Shown: in pieces, positions 43,247-52,472 of the stretch
How the letters are laid out: each line of letters opens with the position of its first letter
Position numbering within the stretch: the stretch's first letter is position 1
Assembly (NCBI RefSeq): GCF_000620065.1
Contig: NZ_JHVI01000017.1
Location: 24,006-88,005, forward strand
Origin: Meiothermus cerbereus DSM 11376
GTDB taxonomy: Bacteria > Deinococcota > Deinococci > Deinococcales > Thermaceae
Reading direction: 5' to 3'
Length of the DNA stretch: 64,000 bases
Program-made: the position numbers and the translations under genes
Notes under the pieces: generated by a model
Databases searched by the model: none
What the model saw: the letters and a program-made list of their open reading frames with translations, nothing else
Told to the model about the DNA's origin: nothing

Positions 43247-46190
43247 AAAAATGCCCTACTACCTGCTCGAGGGTTGGACTCTCGCCTTCGGAAGCCCCGT
43301 GCAACAAAGCCTGGGCTCTTGCCCTGTCGGCCGCAAAGGCCTGGGGGTGTTCAGCCACGAGCCGCAAGGCTTTTGCAGCCTCGAGGCTTTCGGCCTCTAG
43401 CGTGGTGGCCCAGCCACACAGCACCTGGAGCAGCGCGGGTACCTGCTGGGCCTGCCAGGCCTGGCCCAGGGCCATTCGAAAAAAGCGCAGGGCCTCAGCA
43501 GGCTGGCCCCGGGCGCTGGCGACCTGGCCCAGCAGGTTGTACAGCCACACCTCGTCGTACTGTGCGGGGTGCTGGGTCGCCAGTTGCAGCGCACCCTGGG
43601 CGCATTCCCAGGCGGGCTCGAGCCGCCCCAGCATCAGATAACAGCGGCCCAGATACATCAGGGTCTCGCCCCAGACCATCAGCTCGCCGCTGGTCTGGCA
43701 CTCCTGCAGGGCCTCTTGCAGCAGCGGAAGCGCCTCCTCAAAGCGACCCAGGTCTATCAGCAGCTTTCCCAGGCTGGAGGTGTTGTGGAGGGCGCCGATG
43801 CGGTTTCCCTGTTGCTTGAAGAGAAAAATGGCCTCGCGGTAGTGGCCAATGGCTTGGCCATGCTGGCCCAGCACGTCTTCAGAGATGGCGACCCAGCCCG
43901 AACAGACCGCAACCAGGCGGGGGCTGGCCATCTCGCGGGCCATCTTCAGGGCCAGCAGGCCGTGGGCCAGGGCGGCTTGGTTCTGGCCCTGGGCGTTGGC
44001 CACCGCCCGCAGCGTGCCCAGGCCCCAGATTTGCGGCTCTGGGTCTGGAACAAGATGGCTTCGCAGCAAATCCAGGCCCTGCTGGGTGGTTTGCGCGGCC
44101 TCCTCCTGCTGGCGCAGGCGCTGCTGGAACTTGCCCAAAAACACCAGCACACAGCCCAGCGCAGCCGACTGCTGCGGACGGCTCGAGCCCAGCGCCTGGC
44201 GGGCTTCCTCAAACATCTCGATGCCCTCCTGGTAGCGCCCCCGCGCGTCCAGGAAGCGCATCAGGGCTTCGGCGGCATCCTTGATGGCCTGAAAACGCCC
44301 CATCTCCAGCGCCCAGCTCCAGGACAGCCGCAGGTTGCCCAGCTCTTCTTCCAGGGCCAGGAGCGTGGGTTTGGGTTCGGGGCCGCGAATTTCTTTCAGG
44401 GCGCGACTCAAGTAGCGCAGGTAGTACAGGCTGTGCTTGCTGCGGGTTTCCTGCTCCTCCAGGGGATGCTCGGCCAGCCTTTGTTGCATGTACTGGTAGA
44501 GCAGGGCGTGGCGGTCGTAGCGGCCTGTGGGGGTCAGGCGCAGCAGCGACTTGTCCACCAGCGCGGCCAGCACGGGCAAGGGCGTGCTGCTGACCTGCTT
44601 CACGGCTTCGGCGCGAAAACCACCGAAGAAGACCGACAGCCGCTGCAGGGCGGTTTGTTCGGCTGGGGTCAAAAGCCGCCAGGAGTGCTCGAACACCGCC
44701 TCCATGCTGCGGTGGCGCGGCTGGGTATCGCGGCTCTGGCTGACCATCAGCTCGGGGCTGCCCACCTCCTGCACAATCTCTTCCAGCGGCAGGGTGCGTA
44801 CCCAGGCCGCGGCCAGCTCGAGCGCCAGCGGAAACCCCTCCACCCGGCGGCAGACCTCGAGCACCAGCGGCAGGTTCTGGGGGTTCAGGGCAAAATCGGG
44901 CCGCACCTGCTGGGCCCGCAGCACAAACAGCCGCACCGCGTCGTAGTGCTGGGCCTCGAGCAGGGACACAGGCCCTTCGGGTAGCGCAAGCCCCCGTACC
45001 TGAATCACCCCCTCGCTGTGCAGGTTGAGCCGCTCGCGCGAGGTGACCAGCAGGTGCAGCCGGGGGCAGGCTTCCAGCAGCCGGAGGGCAAGGCCGGCCC
45101 CCTCGAGCAGGTGTTCGTAGTTGTCCAGCACCAAAAGCATGGCCCGCTGGCCAATATGGCGCTCGAGCTGGGCCAGCGGGGGGTCGGGGCCTTGCAGGGG
45201 GAGCCGCAGGGTCTCGGCGATACGCAGCGGGATTTGTTCGGGGGTCTCCAGCGAGTCGAGCGTCACAAAGTGGGCCCCCTCGGGGAAGTGGACGGCGTGC
45301 TCGAGCACCGTTTGCAGGGCCATGCGCGACTTGCCCACCCCCCCAGGGCCGCTCAGCGTGAGCAGGCGGCAGTCGGGCTGTTGCAGGGCCTCGGCGATCT
45401 CGGCAAGCTCGAGGTCGCGCCCCACAAAGGGCATGGGGGCCACTGGAACGTGGGGGATTGGCGGAGGAGGGGGTGGGCCTGCCAGGGTCTGGCTTTTTTG
45501 CCGAATGGACTCGGCCAGGCGCTCGAGGCCCAGGGTAGGCGGCAGGTTTAGCTCCTTGTGCAGCAGCTCGGAAAAGCGCTCGTAGGCGCGAAGGGCTATG
45601 CGGGTCTCTCCCAGGTGAGCGGCCATTTGCATGTAGCGCTCGAGGGCTTCCTCGTCGAGGGGGTTGGACTCCAGCAGGGTTTGCAGCAGCTCTAGGCTCT
45701 GGCCGGTTTGGCCGCTTTGCTCAAGCGCAACGCTTTGCTGAAAGACCGTCCCGCGCCAACGCTGGCTCAGGTGCTCGCGCTCGGTCTCGAGCCAGGCAGC
45801 AAACTCTGGGGTGTCGTCGGCGCTAAAGCCCTGCAACAGCTCGCCCCCAAAGGTCTGTACGGCGGCGGCCCAGTTGGACTGGGCACAGGCTCGAGTAAAC
45901 GCAGCCACATCGGTGTCTACCTGCCAGCGCAGGTACTCCTGCTGGGTCTCGAGCCCGGGCTGCCACTCCAGCGCCCGCACCCGCGAAAGCAGGTGGCGCA
46001 GGTTTTTACGGGCGCTGGTGCTGTCCGAGTCCAACCAAAACAAGCAGGCCAGGTGCTCGCGGCTCACCCAGTCGCCGCAAAAGGCCAGGTAGGACAGCAG
46101 CAAGTAGCGCTTGTCCTGGAGGAATAACAACACCTCAGAACCCAGCCTGGCCTGGGGCCTGCCCATCAGCCGAATCGAGTTGTGGGGCAT
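43230..46190 (-). CDS. SARP/AfsR-like regulator: BTAD, NB-ARC ATPase, TPR
   Basis: 986 residues. The first 90 residues look like a winged DNA-binding region, 95-235 like a bacterial transcriptional activator domain, then a Pro-rich hinge. An NB-ARC-type STAND ATPase follows, with Walker A SGPGGVGKS at about 280-288 and AMLLVLDNYEHLLEGA as Walker B. TPR-like helices fill from about 600 to the end. STAND regulators switch on ligand binding and activate nearby or distant genes. No target is obvious. The next gene on the other strand starts 313 bases away. A three-letter spaced TATTAT before the ATG may be its -10 box. Confidence 0.85.
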   Translation of the reverse strand: MPHNSIRLMGRPQARLGSEVLLFLQDKRYLLLSYLAFCGDWVSREHLACLFWLDSDSTSARKNLRHLLSRVRALEWQPGLETQQEYLRWQVDTDVAAFTRACAQSNWAAAVQTFGGELLQGFSADDTPEFAAWLETEREHLSQRWRGTVFQQSVALEQSGQTGQSLELLQTLLESNPLDEEALERYMQMAAHLGETRIALRAYERFSELLHKELNLPPTLGLERLAESIRQKSQTLAGPPPPPPIPHVPVAPMPFVGRDLELAEIAEALQQPDCRLLTLSGPGGVGKSRMALQTVLEHAVHFPEGAHFVTLDSLETPEQIPLRIAETLRLPLQGPDPPLAQLERHIGQRAMLLVLDNYEHLLEGAGLALRLLEACPRLHLLVTSRERLNLHSEGVIQVRGLALPEGPVSLLEAQHYDAVRLFVLRAQQVRPDFALNPQNLPLVLEVCRRVEGFPLALELAAAWVRTLPLEEIVQEVGSPELMVSQSRDTQPRHRSMEAVFEHSWRLLTPAEQTALQRLSVFFGGFRAEAVKQVSSTPLPVLAALVDKSLLRLTPTGRYDRHALLYQYMQQRLAEHPLEEQETRSKHSLYYLRYLSRALKEIRGPEPKPTLLALEEELGNLRLSWSWALEMGRFQAIKDAAEALMRFLDARGRYQEGIEMFEEARQALGSSRPQQSAALGCVLVFLGKFQQRLRQQEEAAQTTQQGLDLLRSHLVPDPEPQIWGLGTLRAVANAQGQNQAALAHGLLALKMAREMASPRLVAVCSGWVAISEDVLGQHGQAIGHYREAIFLFKQQGNRIGALHNTSSLGKLLIDLGRFEEALPLLQEALQECQTSGELMVWGETLMYLGRCYLMLGRLEPAWECAQGALQLATQHPAQYDEVWLYNLLGQVASARGQPAEALRFFRMALGQAWQAQQVPALLQVLCGWATTLEAESLEAAKALRLVAEHPQAFAADRARAQALLHGASEGESPTLEQVVGHFLEHSS

Positions 46191-46503
46191 ACAATAATAC
46201 CGGCTTCACAGAGATACTCTTCCAACCCCTCATTTGATGTATATCGTGAAGCCCAGTACACTCCCGTTGGTGCACGGAGCACACTCCGTCTCGAAGGGGA
46301 TCGTCCCTTTGCTCGGGATGAACAACCCCCTACAGCGGTGAATGTTCACCCAGACTCGGTGCTACTTCAGATTTTACTGCAAAAAGCGCCCATCCCCGAT
46401 TTTTTGCGATTTTTCTAGAACAGAAGCAGTTTTCTGGCGCTGAGCGCCGACACTTCTGTTTTCCGGATACCCCAGGTTTTGCCATCGGGTAAACTAAGCA
46501 GCG
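46191..46503. other. Intergenic region before the DUF4256 gene
   Basis: 313 bases between divergent genes. At 46420-46464 it holds a hairpin (AACAGAAG paired with CTTCTGTT around GGCGC/GCGCC) followed by TTTTCC, terminator-like on the plus strand though no gene precedes it. A leaderless -10 box lies at 46490-46495. The small open frames here show no coding character. Confidence 0.4.
46490..46495 (+). promoter_or_regulatory. -10 box of the leaderless DUF4256 promoter
   Basis: TAAACT ends 8 bases before ATG at 46504. Confidence 0.4.
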
Positions 46504-47049
46504 ATGACCGCAAAGCAGCACGACGAGCTTCTGCAGGTGCTCAAAACCCGTTTTGAACAGCACCCGCACCGTCACGCAGGGCTACGCTGGGCTGATGTCG
46601 AGGCCCGGCTGGCCGCCCAGCCCGATAAGCTGGCCTCGCTTTTGCAAATGGAAAACACCGGCGGCGAGCCGGATGTGGTAGGCCACGACCCAAAGACCGG
46701 CGCTTTTATTTTTTTCGATTGCGCTCTAGAGAGTCCCAGGGGCCGCCGCAGCCTCTGCTACGACCGCGAAGCCCGCTTGTCCAGAAAACACAACCAACCC
46801 GCGGGCTCGGCCCTGGAGATGGCCGCCGCGATGGGCGTCGAGCTGCTGACCGAAGAGCAGTACCGGGCCTTGCAGCAGCTAGGCTCTTTCGACACCAAGA
46901 CCTCGAGCTGGCTCCAGACTCCCCCCGATATCCGAAAACTCGGCGGGGCCATCTTTGGCGACCGGCGCTACGACCGCGTGTTTATATACCATAACGGGGC
47001 CGACTCGTACTACGCCGCCAGGGGCTTTCGCGGCTGCCTGAAGGTCTAG
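46504..47049 (+). CDS. DUF4256 family protein
   Basis: 181 residues, matching the DUF4256 family in full length. Landmarks are MENTGGEPDVVGHD, FFDCALESPRGRRSLCYDREA, TEEQYRALQQLG and the closing VFIYHNGADSYYAARGFRG. The family is widespread, soluble and of unknown function. It stands alone with a leaderless promoter and is convergent with the DUF402 gene. Confidence 0.88.
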   Translation: MTAKQHDELLQVLKTRFEQHPHRHAGLRWADVEARLAAQPDKLASLLQMENTGGEPDVVGHDPKTGAFIFFDCALESPRGRRSLCYDREARLSRKHNQPAGSALEMAAAMGVELLTEEQYRALQQLGSFDTKTSSWLQTPPDIRKLGGAIFGDRRYDRVFIYHNGADSYYAARGFRGCLKV

Positions 47050-47172
47050 CGGCCATCACGGGCACGTCCGGGTTTTCTCCGTGTGCTGCCCATGCCCAAT
47101 CTAATGCCAGGGCCGATACCGATTGAAAGGTTTGATGCGTATCTCAGTGAAGCCGGTGCGATTCGGCAAACG

Positions 47173-47685
47173 TTAGGGGGTAGGCGACAGCTCCCAGTCC
47201 CATTTCAGCTCAATGCCCTGGGCCCGCAGCGTGCCTTCCAGACTATTTTGGTGTTGCCCCAGCCGGTTGATGAGGTCGTGCAGGGTTTGGGTGGCCAGCA
47301 TGGCTTCATCCAGGCTAATCAGGCCGGCCCTGAGCGCCTCGAACAATTCATGGGTATCCAGCAGGGTGAGGGTTTTGTCGAAGGCGATGCCCAGGTCGAG
47401 GTACAGGTCCCTCACCCGCAGGACATGCCCCTCCCGCTCGACCTGTACGATGTCTATGTAAAACTCGAAGGGATAGTTGTCCTGATGGGTAAAGTACTGG
47501 CAAATTTGCAGGTGATGCTGGGGCAGAATATGGGCCTTCCAGTAGCGGTAGCTGGGATGCCCTACGAAGGCTCGCTCGAGGTAGAGCCCGTGCTCATGCT
47601 CGTGGTACAGCGCCACTGGAAAGGTTCCCGCCTTGACCGTATGGGTCCTGGCAACAAGGTGGTGGGTTTCTACCTTGAGGTGCAT
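47173..47685 (-). CDS. DUF402 family protein
   Basis: 170 residues with the DUF402 beta-barrel and its conserved block: YPFEFYIDIVQVEREGHV, RVRDLYLDLGIAFD and the acidic ELFEALRAGLISLDEA. Some DUF402 proteins hydrolyse nucleoside di- or triphosphates or act on tRNA termini with metal. The role here is unknown. ATG at 47685 lies 5 bases after TAAACT on the minus strand, a leaderless start. Confidence 0.8.
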   Translation of the reverse strand: MHLKVETHHLVARTHTVKAGTFPVALYHEHEHGLYLERAFVGHPSYRYWKAHILPQHHLQICQYFTHQDNYPFEFYIDIVQVEREGHVLRVRDLYLDLGIAFDKTLTLLDTHELFEALRAGLISLDEAMLATQTLHDLINRLGQHQNSLEGTLRAQGIELKWDWELSPTP

Positions 47686-47690
47686 AGTTA

Positions 47691-47696
47691 AGTTTA
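47691..47696 (-). promoter_or_regulatory. -10 box of the leaderless DUF402 promoter
   Basis: Minus-strand TAAACT ends 5 bases before ATG at 47685. Confidence 0.4.
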
Positions 47697-47852
47697 CGAT
47701 TAATCGGCAAAAGCAAGCTGCTTCCAGCTTGCTCTGGTGGGGGAGCCTCCTCCAAGGGCATCCGGGTAGATTTGCTTAGCGCCAAGGCTAAAGCCTGAAA
47801 ACACCCCGACCCACACTGGGACTCATGCCCCACTTTTGCGGCCTTTTGCGGT

Positions 47853-47858
47853 TATCCT
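47853..47858 (+). promoter_or_regulatory. -10 box of the leaderless ABC exporter promoter
   Basis: TATCCT ends 7 bases before GTG at 47866 and decides that start over 47836, which lies upstream of the box. Confidence 0.45.
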
Positions 47859-47865
47859 GATAGGT

Positions 47866-49005
47866 GTGGAAGTATTGGCGCTCATCTATCGCAACCTGCG
47901 GGCCCGGCCTGTTCGCAGCATTCTGACCTTGCTGGGAATTGTGGTCTCGACGGCCTCAATGGTACTTTTTATGTCGTTTGGAGAGGGGCTGCGCAAGGCA
48001 TTGGGGGCCGAGCTATCTGCAGTAGGGCCGGCTGTTCTGGTCTTGCCCGAAGGCGTGGAGGCCTTTAGCCCTGGTTATCCCGAACTTCGCCCGGAAGCGG
48101 TGGAAGCCCTGAAAAAAGCCGCTCCAGACCTGGGTATTAACCAGGTTATCCCTTACGTGGTGCTGACTCGAGGTGGGTTTGATCCCCAGAGCTCCTTTGT
48201 TTTCCAGGGGATACCGGATGGGCTGAGCCCCAAGGCGCTTTACCCCAACCTCACCCTGGCCGAGGGCGCCCTGAACCCCAGCCCCCGCGGCGCGGTGGTG
48301 GGCAGTCGGCTGGCCGAGCGCAACCAGCTCAGCCTCGGCAAGGCTTTGCGCCTTTCGCCCAGGATTTCGCTGCGGGTGGAGGGTATTCTGAAGGGAAGCG
48401 GGGGGCTTTCTGATAACATCATCTTCGTGCCAGCCAGCGTGGTGCAGGAGGTCTTGGGTACCCGCAACTATACCGCGGCGGCGGTGGGGGTAAGTGCAGG
48501 GTTTACCGCCGACCAGGTGGCCGAGGCCATCAAAGCCCGGATTGCCGGAGTGAGCGCCCAGACCACCGGCGATGTGATGCGCTTTGCCGAGCGGGCGGTG
48601 CGGATTTCCGACCTGGTGCGCTTTGGCATTAGCCTGGTGGCGCTCATCGTGGGCGGGCTGCTGGTGGCCAACACCGTGATGATGTCGGTGTATGAGCGCA
48701 TCCGCGAGTTTGGCCTGATGCGGGCGCTGGGGGCTAAACAGGGCTTCATTTTTGGCCTGGTGCTGCTCGAGGCCCTGCTGCTGGGTGTGGTGGGAGGTCT
48801 GCTGGGCCTGGCTCTGGGTCAGGTGGCTTCGGGGCTGGTTAGCTGGTACACCGGGCGCGAGGTGGGTGTTGCGCTCTCGGCCATAACCTTCCGCCTGGCC
48901 TCTTTTGCCCTGTTGGTGGCGGTCGTGCTGGGCTTGCTGGCCGGGTTTTTGCCGGCCCGCACGGCCAGCCGCCTCAAAGTGGTCGAGGCCCTGGGGAGGC
49001 TGTGA
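47866..49005 (+). CDS. MacB/FtsX-type ABC transporter permease
   Basis: 379 residues from GTG at 47866. An N-terminal helix ([20 protein letters not shown]) anchors a large periplasmic MacB-core domain (about 45-235). Three C-terminal helices of the FtsX fold follow, with [20 protein letters not shown]. Such permeases are mechanotransmitters that pair with a cytoplasmic ATPase to export lipoproteins, peptides or drugs. The stop overlaps the next start (TGATG), so it is coupled to the ATPase. Confidence 0.9.
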   Translation: MEVLALIYRNLRARPVRSILTLLGIVVSTASMVLFMSFGEGLRKALGAELSAVGPAVLVLPEGVEAFSPGYPELRPEAVEALKKAAPDLGINQVIPYVVLTRGGFDPQSSFVFQGIPDGLSPKALYPNLTLAEGALNPSPRGAVVGSRLAERNQLSLGKALRLSPRISLRVEGILKGSGGLSDNIIFVPASVVQEVLGTRNYTAAAVGVSAGFTADQVAEAIKARIAGVSAQTTGDVMRFAERAVRISDLVRFGISLVALIVGGLLVANTVMMSVYERIREFGLMRALGAKQGFIFGLVLLEALLLGVVGGLLGLALGQVASGLVSWYTGREVGVALSAITFRLASFALLVAVVLGLLAGFLPARTASRLKVVEALGRL

Positions 49006-49706
49006 TGCTTGAGGCCATTAATTTGCACAAGCGCTATCACCAGGGCGAGATTGATGTGGTGGCGGTGGATCATTTCACCTACCGCTTTCCCGCGGGCCTG
49101 ACCGCCATTGTGGGGCCTTCGGGCTCGGGCAAGACCACCCTTTTGAACCTGCTGGCGGGCTTCGATGTGCCCAGTGAAGGGGAGGTGCGCCTCGACACCA
49201 CCCCGCTTTCCACCCTGTCCGAGGATGGCCGCTCGGAGGTGCGCCTGAAGCATATGGGCTTTGTGTTTCAGCAGTGGAACCTGATTCCTACCCTGACTGC
49301 CCTGGAGAATGTGGCCTTTCCCATGATGCTGGCGGGGCTGGGCCTCAAGGAGCGCAGCGCCAGGGCTGCCGCGCTTTTAGAGGCGGTGGGGCTGGGCCCG
49401 CGGGGCAAACACCTGCCCAGCAAGCTCTCGGGCGGCGAGCAACAACGTGTGGCCATAGCCCGGGCGCTGGCCCTGAACCCCCCCATCCTGTTTGCCGACG
49501 AGCCTACTGGCAACCTGGACTCGGCCTCGGGGGCCCGGGTGGTGGAGCTTTTGCTGCACCAGGCCCGGGAGGGCCGCACGGTGATTCTGGTCACGCATGA
49601 CCTCGAGCTCGCCCGCAAGGCCGAGCGCATTCTGCACCTAAGGGATGGCAGGTTGGTCAGGGTGGAGGATTTGACCCCCGCCTCTGCGGCTGTAAATAGC
49701 CCTTAG
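49005..49706 (+). CDS. MacB/LolD-type ABC transporter ATPase
   Basis: 233 residues. Walker [10 protein letters not shown] is at about 38-46, the Q loop is [12 protein letters not shown], the signature [15 protein letters not shown] follows, then Walker [14 protein letters not shown] and the switch His in VTHDLELA. It drives the upstream permease. The layout with the LolD/MacB subfamily supports lipoprotein or peptide export; the substrate is unknown. GTG at 49002 would add one Met, but the coupled ATG is preferred. Confidence 0.93.
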   Translation: MLEAINLHKRYHQGEIDVVAVDHFTYRFPAGLTAIVGPSGSGKTTLLNLLAGFDVPSEGEVRLDTTPLSTLSEDGRSEVRLKHMGFVFQQWNLIPTLTALENVAFPMMLAGLGLKERSARAAALLEAVGLGPRGKHLPSKLSGGEQQRVAIARALALNPPILFADEPTGNLDSASGARVVELLLHQAREGRTVILVTHDLELARKAERILHLRDGRLVRVEDLTPASAAVNSP

Positions 49707-49725
49707 CGAAAACCGCCACCGAGAA

Positions 49726-50046
49726 CTACCGACCCGGAGCCCGGTAGTGCGGGGTCAGCCGGGCGGCGGCGTCTACGTCCTCTGGCGTCAACAGCACCAC
49801 GGTCTCGCAGGTGACGCGCCCGCTGGCCCCCAGCGTGAGCGCCAGTGCAGCCGCGGCCTGAGTGTTTGGCAGCTCGCCGATGGCATATACGTCGGTTTCG
49901 CCAAAAGCGAAGTACATCGTTTCCAGGCTCCCACCCAGCGACTTGACCAGGGCTTCGGCAGCGGCCCTGCGGCGTGTACCACCCTCCTCGAGCAGGCCTT
50001 GAATACCTTCACCTACGTAGTTCACCTTGAGCAGATACTTGGGCAT
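49726..50046 (-). CDS. GYD domain protein
   Basis: 106 residues from ATG at 50046 preceded by GGAGAAGG. It matches the GYD (ferredoxin-like) family: PKYLLKVNYVGEGIQGLLEEG, GGSLETMYFAFGETDVYAI, and LGASGRVTCETVVLLTPEDV. Function unknown; GYD proteins are often small stress-linked alpha/beta proteins. Last gene of a four-gene minus-strand run with lipoprotein genes. Confidence 0.85.
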   Translation of the reverse strand: MPKYLLKVNYVGEGIQGLLEEGGTRRRAAAEALVKSLGGSLETMYFAFGETDVYAIGELPNTQAAAALALTLGASGRVTCETVVLLTPEDVDAAARLTPHYRAPGR

Positions 50047-50092
50047 AACCTTCTCCTTTACTTTGGATAGGGGGTTTGGGGTCGAGGGCGGT

Positions 50093-50566
50093 CTACCTTG
50101 CACCTCCTTCGGAGCCGGGGTTGGGGAAGATGCTCTGGTCGGTGGTGGCGTTCCAACTGCCTACCTCCACCAGCTGCACCCCCAGGTGCTGGGCCAGTCC
50201 CCTGGCCCCTGCCGACATGCACAGGGCAAAGTGTTTTTCACCCTGGTAGCCCCACGCGCTCAGGTGGACGAAGGTATGGCCCTCCTCCTGCTCCAGGGTG
50301 CAGCGGTAAAGCACCTGCGAGGTGTGGGCCTCGAGCAGCTCCATGGGCCGAACCTCGCAGACCCGCAGCTCCTGCGCGTTGAGCTGGTAAACGGCTTCTA
50401 CGCCACCCGCCCGGCCCGGCTGTACCTTTTGGACGCTTTGGATACTGGGCCACCAGCGCGGCCAGCTCAGGATGTCCGTCAAGGCCCCCCACACCGGCCC
50501 CAGCGTGGCCCGCAGCACCCAGGTGCTCTCCAGGGAATGCTCGAGGGGGTTATTCTGGGGGTTCAT
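50093..50566 (-). CDS. SRPBCC (START-like) superfamily protein
   Basis: 157 residues. The pattern TWVLRATLGPVWGALTDI, WPRWWPSIQSVQKV, then beta strands and a final long helix with MSAGARGLAQHLGVQL is the START/polyketide-cyclase-like fold, which binds hydrophobic ligands. No catalytic residues are evident. It follows the large lipoprotein gene by 38 bases. Confidence 0.72.
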   Translation of the reverse strand: MNPQNNPLEHSLESTWVLRATLGPVWGALTDILSWPRWWPSIQSVQKVQPGRAGGVEAVYQLNAQELRVCEVRPMELLEAHTSQVLYRCTLEQEEGHTFVHLSAWGYQGEKHFALCMSAGARGLAQHLGVQLVEVGSWNATTDQSIFPNPGSEGGAR

Positions 50567-50604
50567 GGCCTGCCTTGCTTCGCCCGTTGCTAGTGCGCTT
50601 GCGC

Positions 50605-52464
50605 CTACGACGGCCCCGAAAGCCGCCAGAAGCCTTCCACGCTTGGCCCAGGAATGTCCGGGCCCACCGGGCCCAGGTTCCAGAAATGGTCGTTGTAGTT
50701 GTTGACCCCTCGAGCATCCCAGACCCCCATCACGGCGTAGATTTCTGCCGGGGTCTGGATGCTGCTGGCGGCGTTGGCCCAGGCCTGGCGCAGGGGCAGC
50801 TTTTGCTCAAAGATGCCCTGGCCCAGCAGCAGGCCCTCGTGGCTGTTGTCGTAGGTGGTGTTGGCGTAGCCCAGCAGCAGGTGCAGCCCGTTGAAGGCGC
50901 CGCCCCACTGCCGCCACCAGGGGATGCCAAACTCGGACTCCTGCAGCGGCCCACAGGCCGCAATGAGCAGCCACTCGAGGTCGCGCTCGCCCCAGCTGGC
51001 CTGCTCGGAGTAGAAGAAACGTTTTTTGCGCTCGGTAACGAAACTGAAGCCCAGCCCGTTGGCGTGTCCGGTGTAGAAGCCCAGGTCCACGCTGTCGATG
51101 CCGAAGCTGTCGGTCTCCCGGGCGAAATCGCTCTGGTATGCCAGTTGCTCGCCAAAGTTGAAGGCCACCTGCACCCCGGCCTCGCTGGCCTGGCTCAGAA
51201 AACCCCCCACGTTGCGGGCCGAGTACGGCAGGTTTTGCGAAGCGCCTACCCAGGCTGCGCCTACCGTGTGCGGGGCCTGGGCCTGGGGGGCGGCTTTAGC
51301 CATCGGCGCAGGGGCATTGACCATGACGACCTGGCTGGCCCAGGTGCTGATGCCCTCGGCATCGGTGACCACCACGCTCAGGGTCTCGCGGGACACCGCC
51401 TCGCGGCTCGAGACGTTGTAGCGGATGCTATGCTCCTGGGCATGGAGGGGGAGGGCGGTGGTGGCAGAAGCCCAGGAGTAGCTGTAGGGCGCCTTTCCGC
51501 CGCTTACCGTGGCCCGGCCTTCTACGGCGAGGCTGCCATCGCTGGTAACGCTCAACCCGACCTCGGGTGCGTTGGCCAGGGCCGGAATCAACAGGCGGCG
51601 AATTTCCACAGTGGTGCCGTCCAGCGAAAACCTGCCGCTAAACAGATAGTGCGGGGCAATCTGGGTGACCGAGAGGCCCATGGGGGGTGCGTAATAGACC
51701 AGCTCGGACTGCAAGCAGAGGCTGCCTGCCTGGGCTTGCACGCGGGCACACTGGCCCTGGAGCGTGACCTGGGCTTGGTCCACCCCGAAGTACTGGGCGG
51801 CGGCCCGCCGCTGGGCTTGTGGCCCGGAGAGGATGGCGGCCCTCGAGCCTTCCGCCAACACCCGGTAGGCATACTGAAGCTGGGTAACTTTGCCCTGCCC
51901 ATCGAACACCACCTTGATGCTGGCCCCCGGCCCGCGCAGGGGATAGTTGTTGGGGGTTACGGTGTCGAAGTCCACCTGGGTGTCGAGCGCTACATCGGCC
52001 ACCGCCTCGCCCCTGACCGAGACGGCCTGGAAGCGCGAATGCCCCACGCTGATGGTGGCCCTTCTGGGGTTGAGGCCGGCTTTTTGCAGGGCCGAGACCG
52101 CCCGCAGCCGGGCCTCGTCCGCGGCCAGGGGCTGGATGGCCCGGATGGCCTCGAAATCGAAGCGTTCCTCGCTGGGGATGTGGCCCTCCTCGTCGGCTGG
52201 GCCTGGGCCTACCGGAACCATCGGCAGGTGCTGAAAGAGGTGCTTGTCCAGGTAGCGAATGCTGCCATCGCTGGCGATGATGCTGGTCTCGATGCCCAGC
52301 GCCAGCGCCAGTTCGCGCGCCCGGGTGGGGTTGACGGGGTTCTCCACCACGTAGAAAACCGGCAAAAAGCCGATAAATTCGAAAGCCAGGCGGGTGTTGC
52401 TGCTGCAGGCCACCAGCAGGCCCAGCAGTGCCAGGCCCGTCAAGCGTGTGAGGCGTGTGCGCAT
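50605..52464 (-). CDS. Large lipoprotein with PKD-like and clan-CD-like (His/Cys) C-terminal domain
   Basis: 619 residues. A lipobox LLGLLVACSS (about 11-20) is followed by an N-terminal region of about 300 residues I do not recognise. Next is an Ig/PKD-like domain (about 310-395), then a C-terminal domain (about 400-619) resembling the DUF6345 group. It contains DLGFYTGHANG and, 40 residues on, LEWLLIAACGPL, the hydrophobic-GH and hydrophobic-AC spacing typical of clan CD peptidases such as caspases, gingipain and clostripain. Proteolysis at the outer envelope is an inference. SD AGGAGA precedes ATG at 52464. Confidence 0.7.
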   Translation of the reverse strand: MRTRLTRLTGLALLGLLVACSSNTRLAFEFIGFLPVFYVVENPVNPTRARELALALGIETSIIASDGSIRYLDKHLFQHLPMVPVGPGPADEEGHIPSEERFDFEAIRAIQPLAADEARLRAVSALQKAGLNPRRATISVGHSRFQAVSVRGEAVADVALDTQVDFDTVTPNNYPLRGPGASIKVVFDGQGKVTQLQYAYRVLAEGSRAAILSGPQAQRRAAAQYFGVDQAQVTLQGQCARVQAQAGSLCLQSELVYYAPPMGLSVTQIAPHYLFSGRFSLDGTTVEIRRLLIPALANAPEVGLSVTSDGSLAVEGRATVSGGKAPYSYSWASATTALPLHAQEHSIRYNVSSREAVSRETLSVVVTDAEGISTWASQVVMVNAPAPMAKAAPQAQAPHTVGAAWVGASQNLPYSARNVGGFLSQASEAGVQVAFNFGEQLAYQSDFARETDSFGIDSVDLGFYTGHANGLGFSFVTERKKRFFYSEQASWGERDLEWLLIAACGPLQESEFGIPWWRQWGGAFNGLHLLLGYANTTYDNSHEGLLLGQGIFEQKLPLRQAWANAASSIQTPAEIYAVMGVWDARGVNNYNDHFWNLGPVGPDIPGPSVEGFWRLSGPS

Positions 52465-52472
52465 GAGATCTC

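Noticed and set aside
43569..44984. Open frame of 471 codons on the plus strand
   Set aside because: Shadow of the SARP/AfsR-like gene; Gln/Gly/Leu-rich without domain features.
46182..46418. 78-codon plus-strand frame before the DUF4256 gene
   Set aside because: It starts inside the divergent SARP gene, has no ribosome site or -10 box and no recognisable composition.
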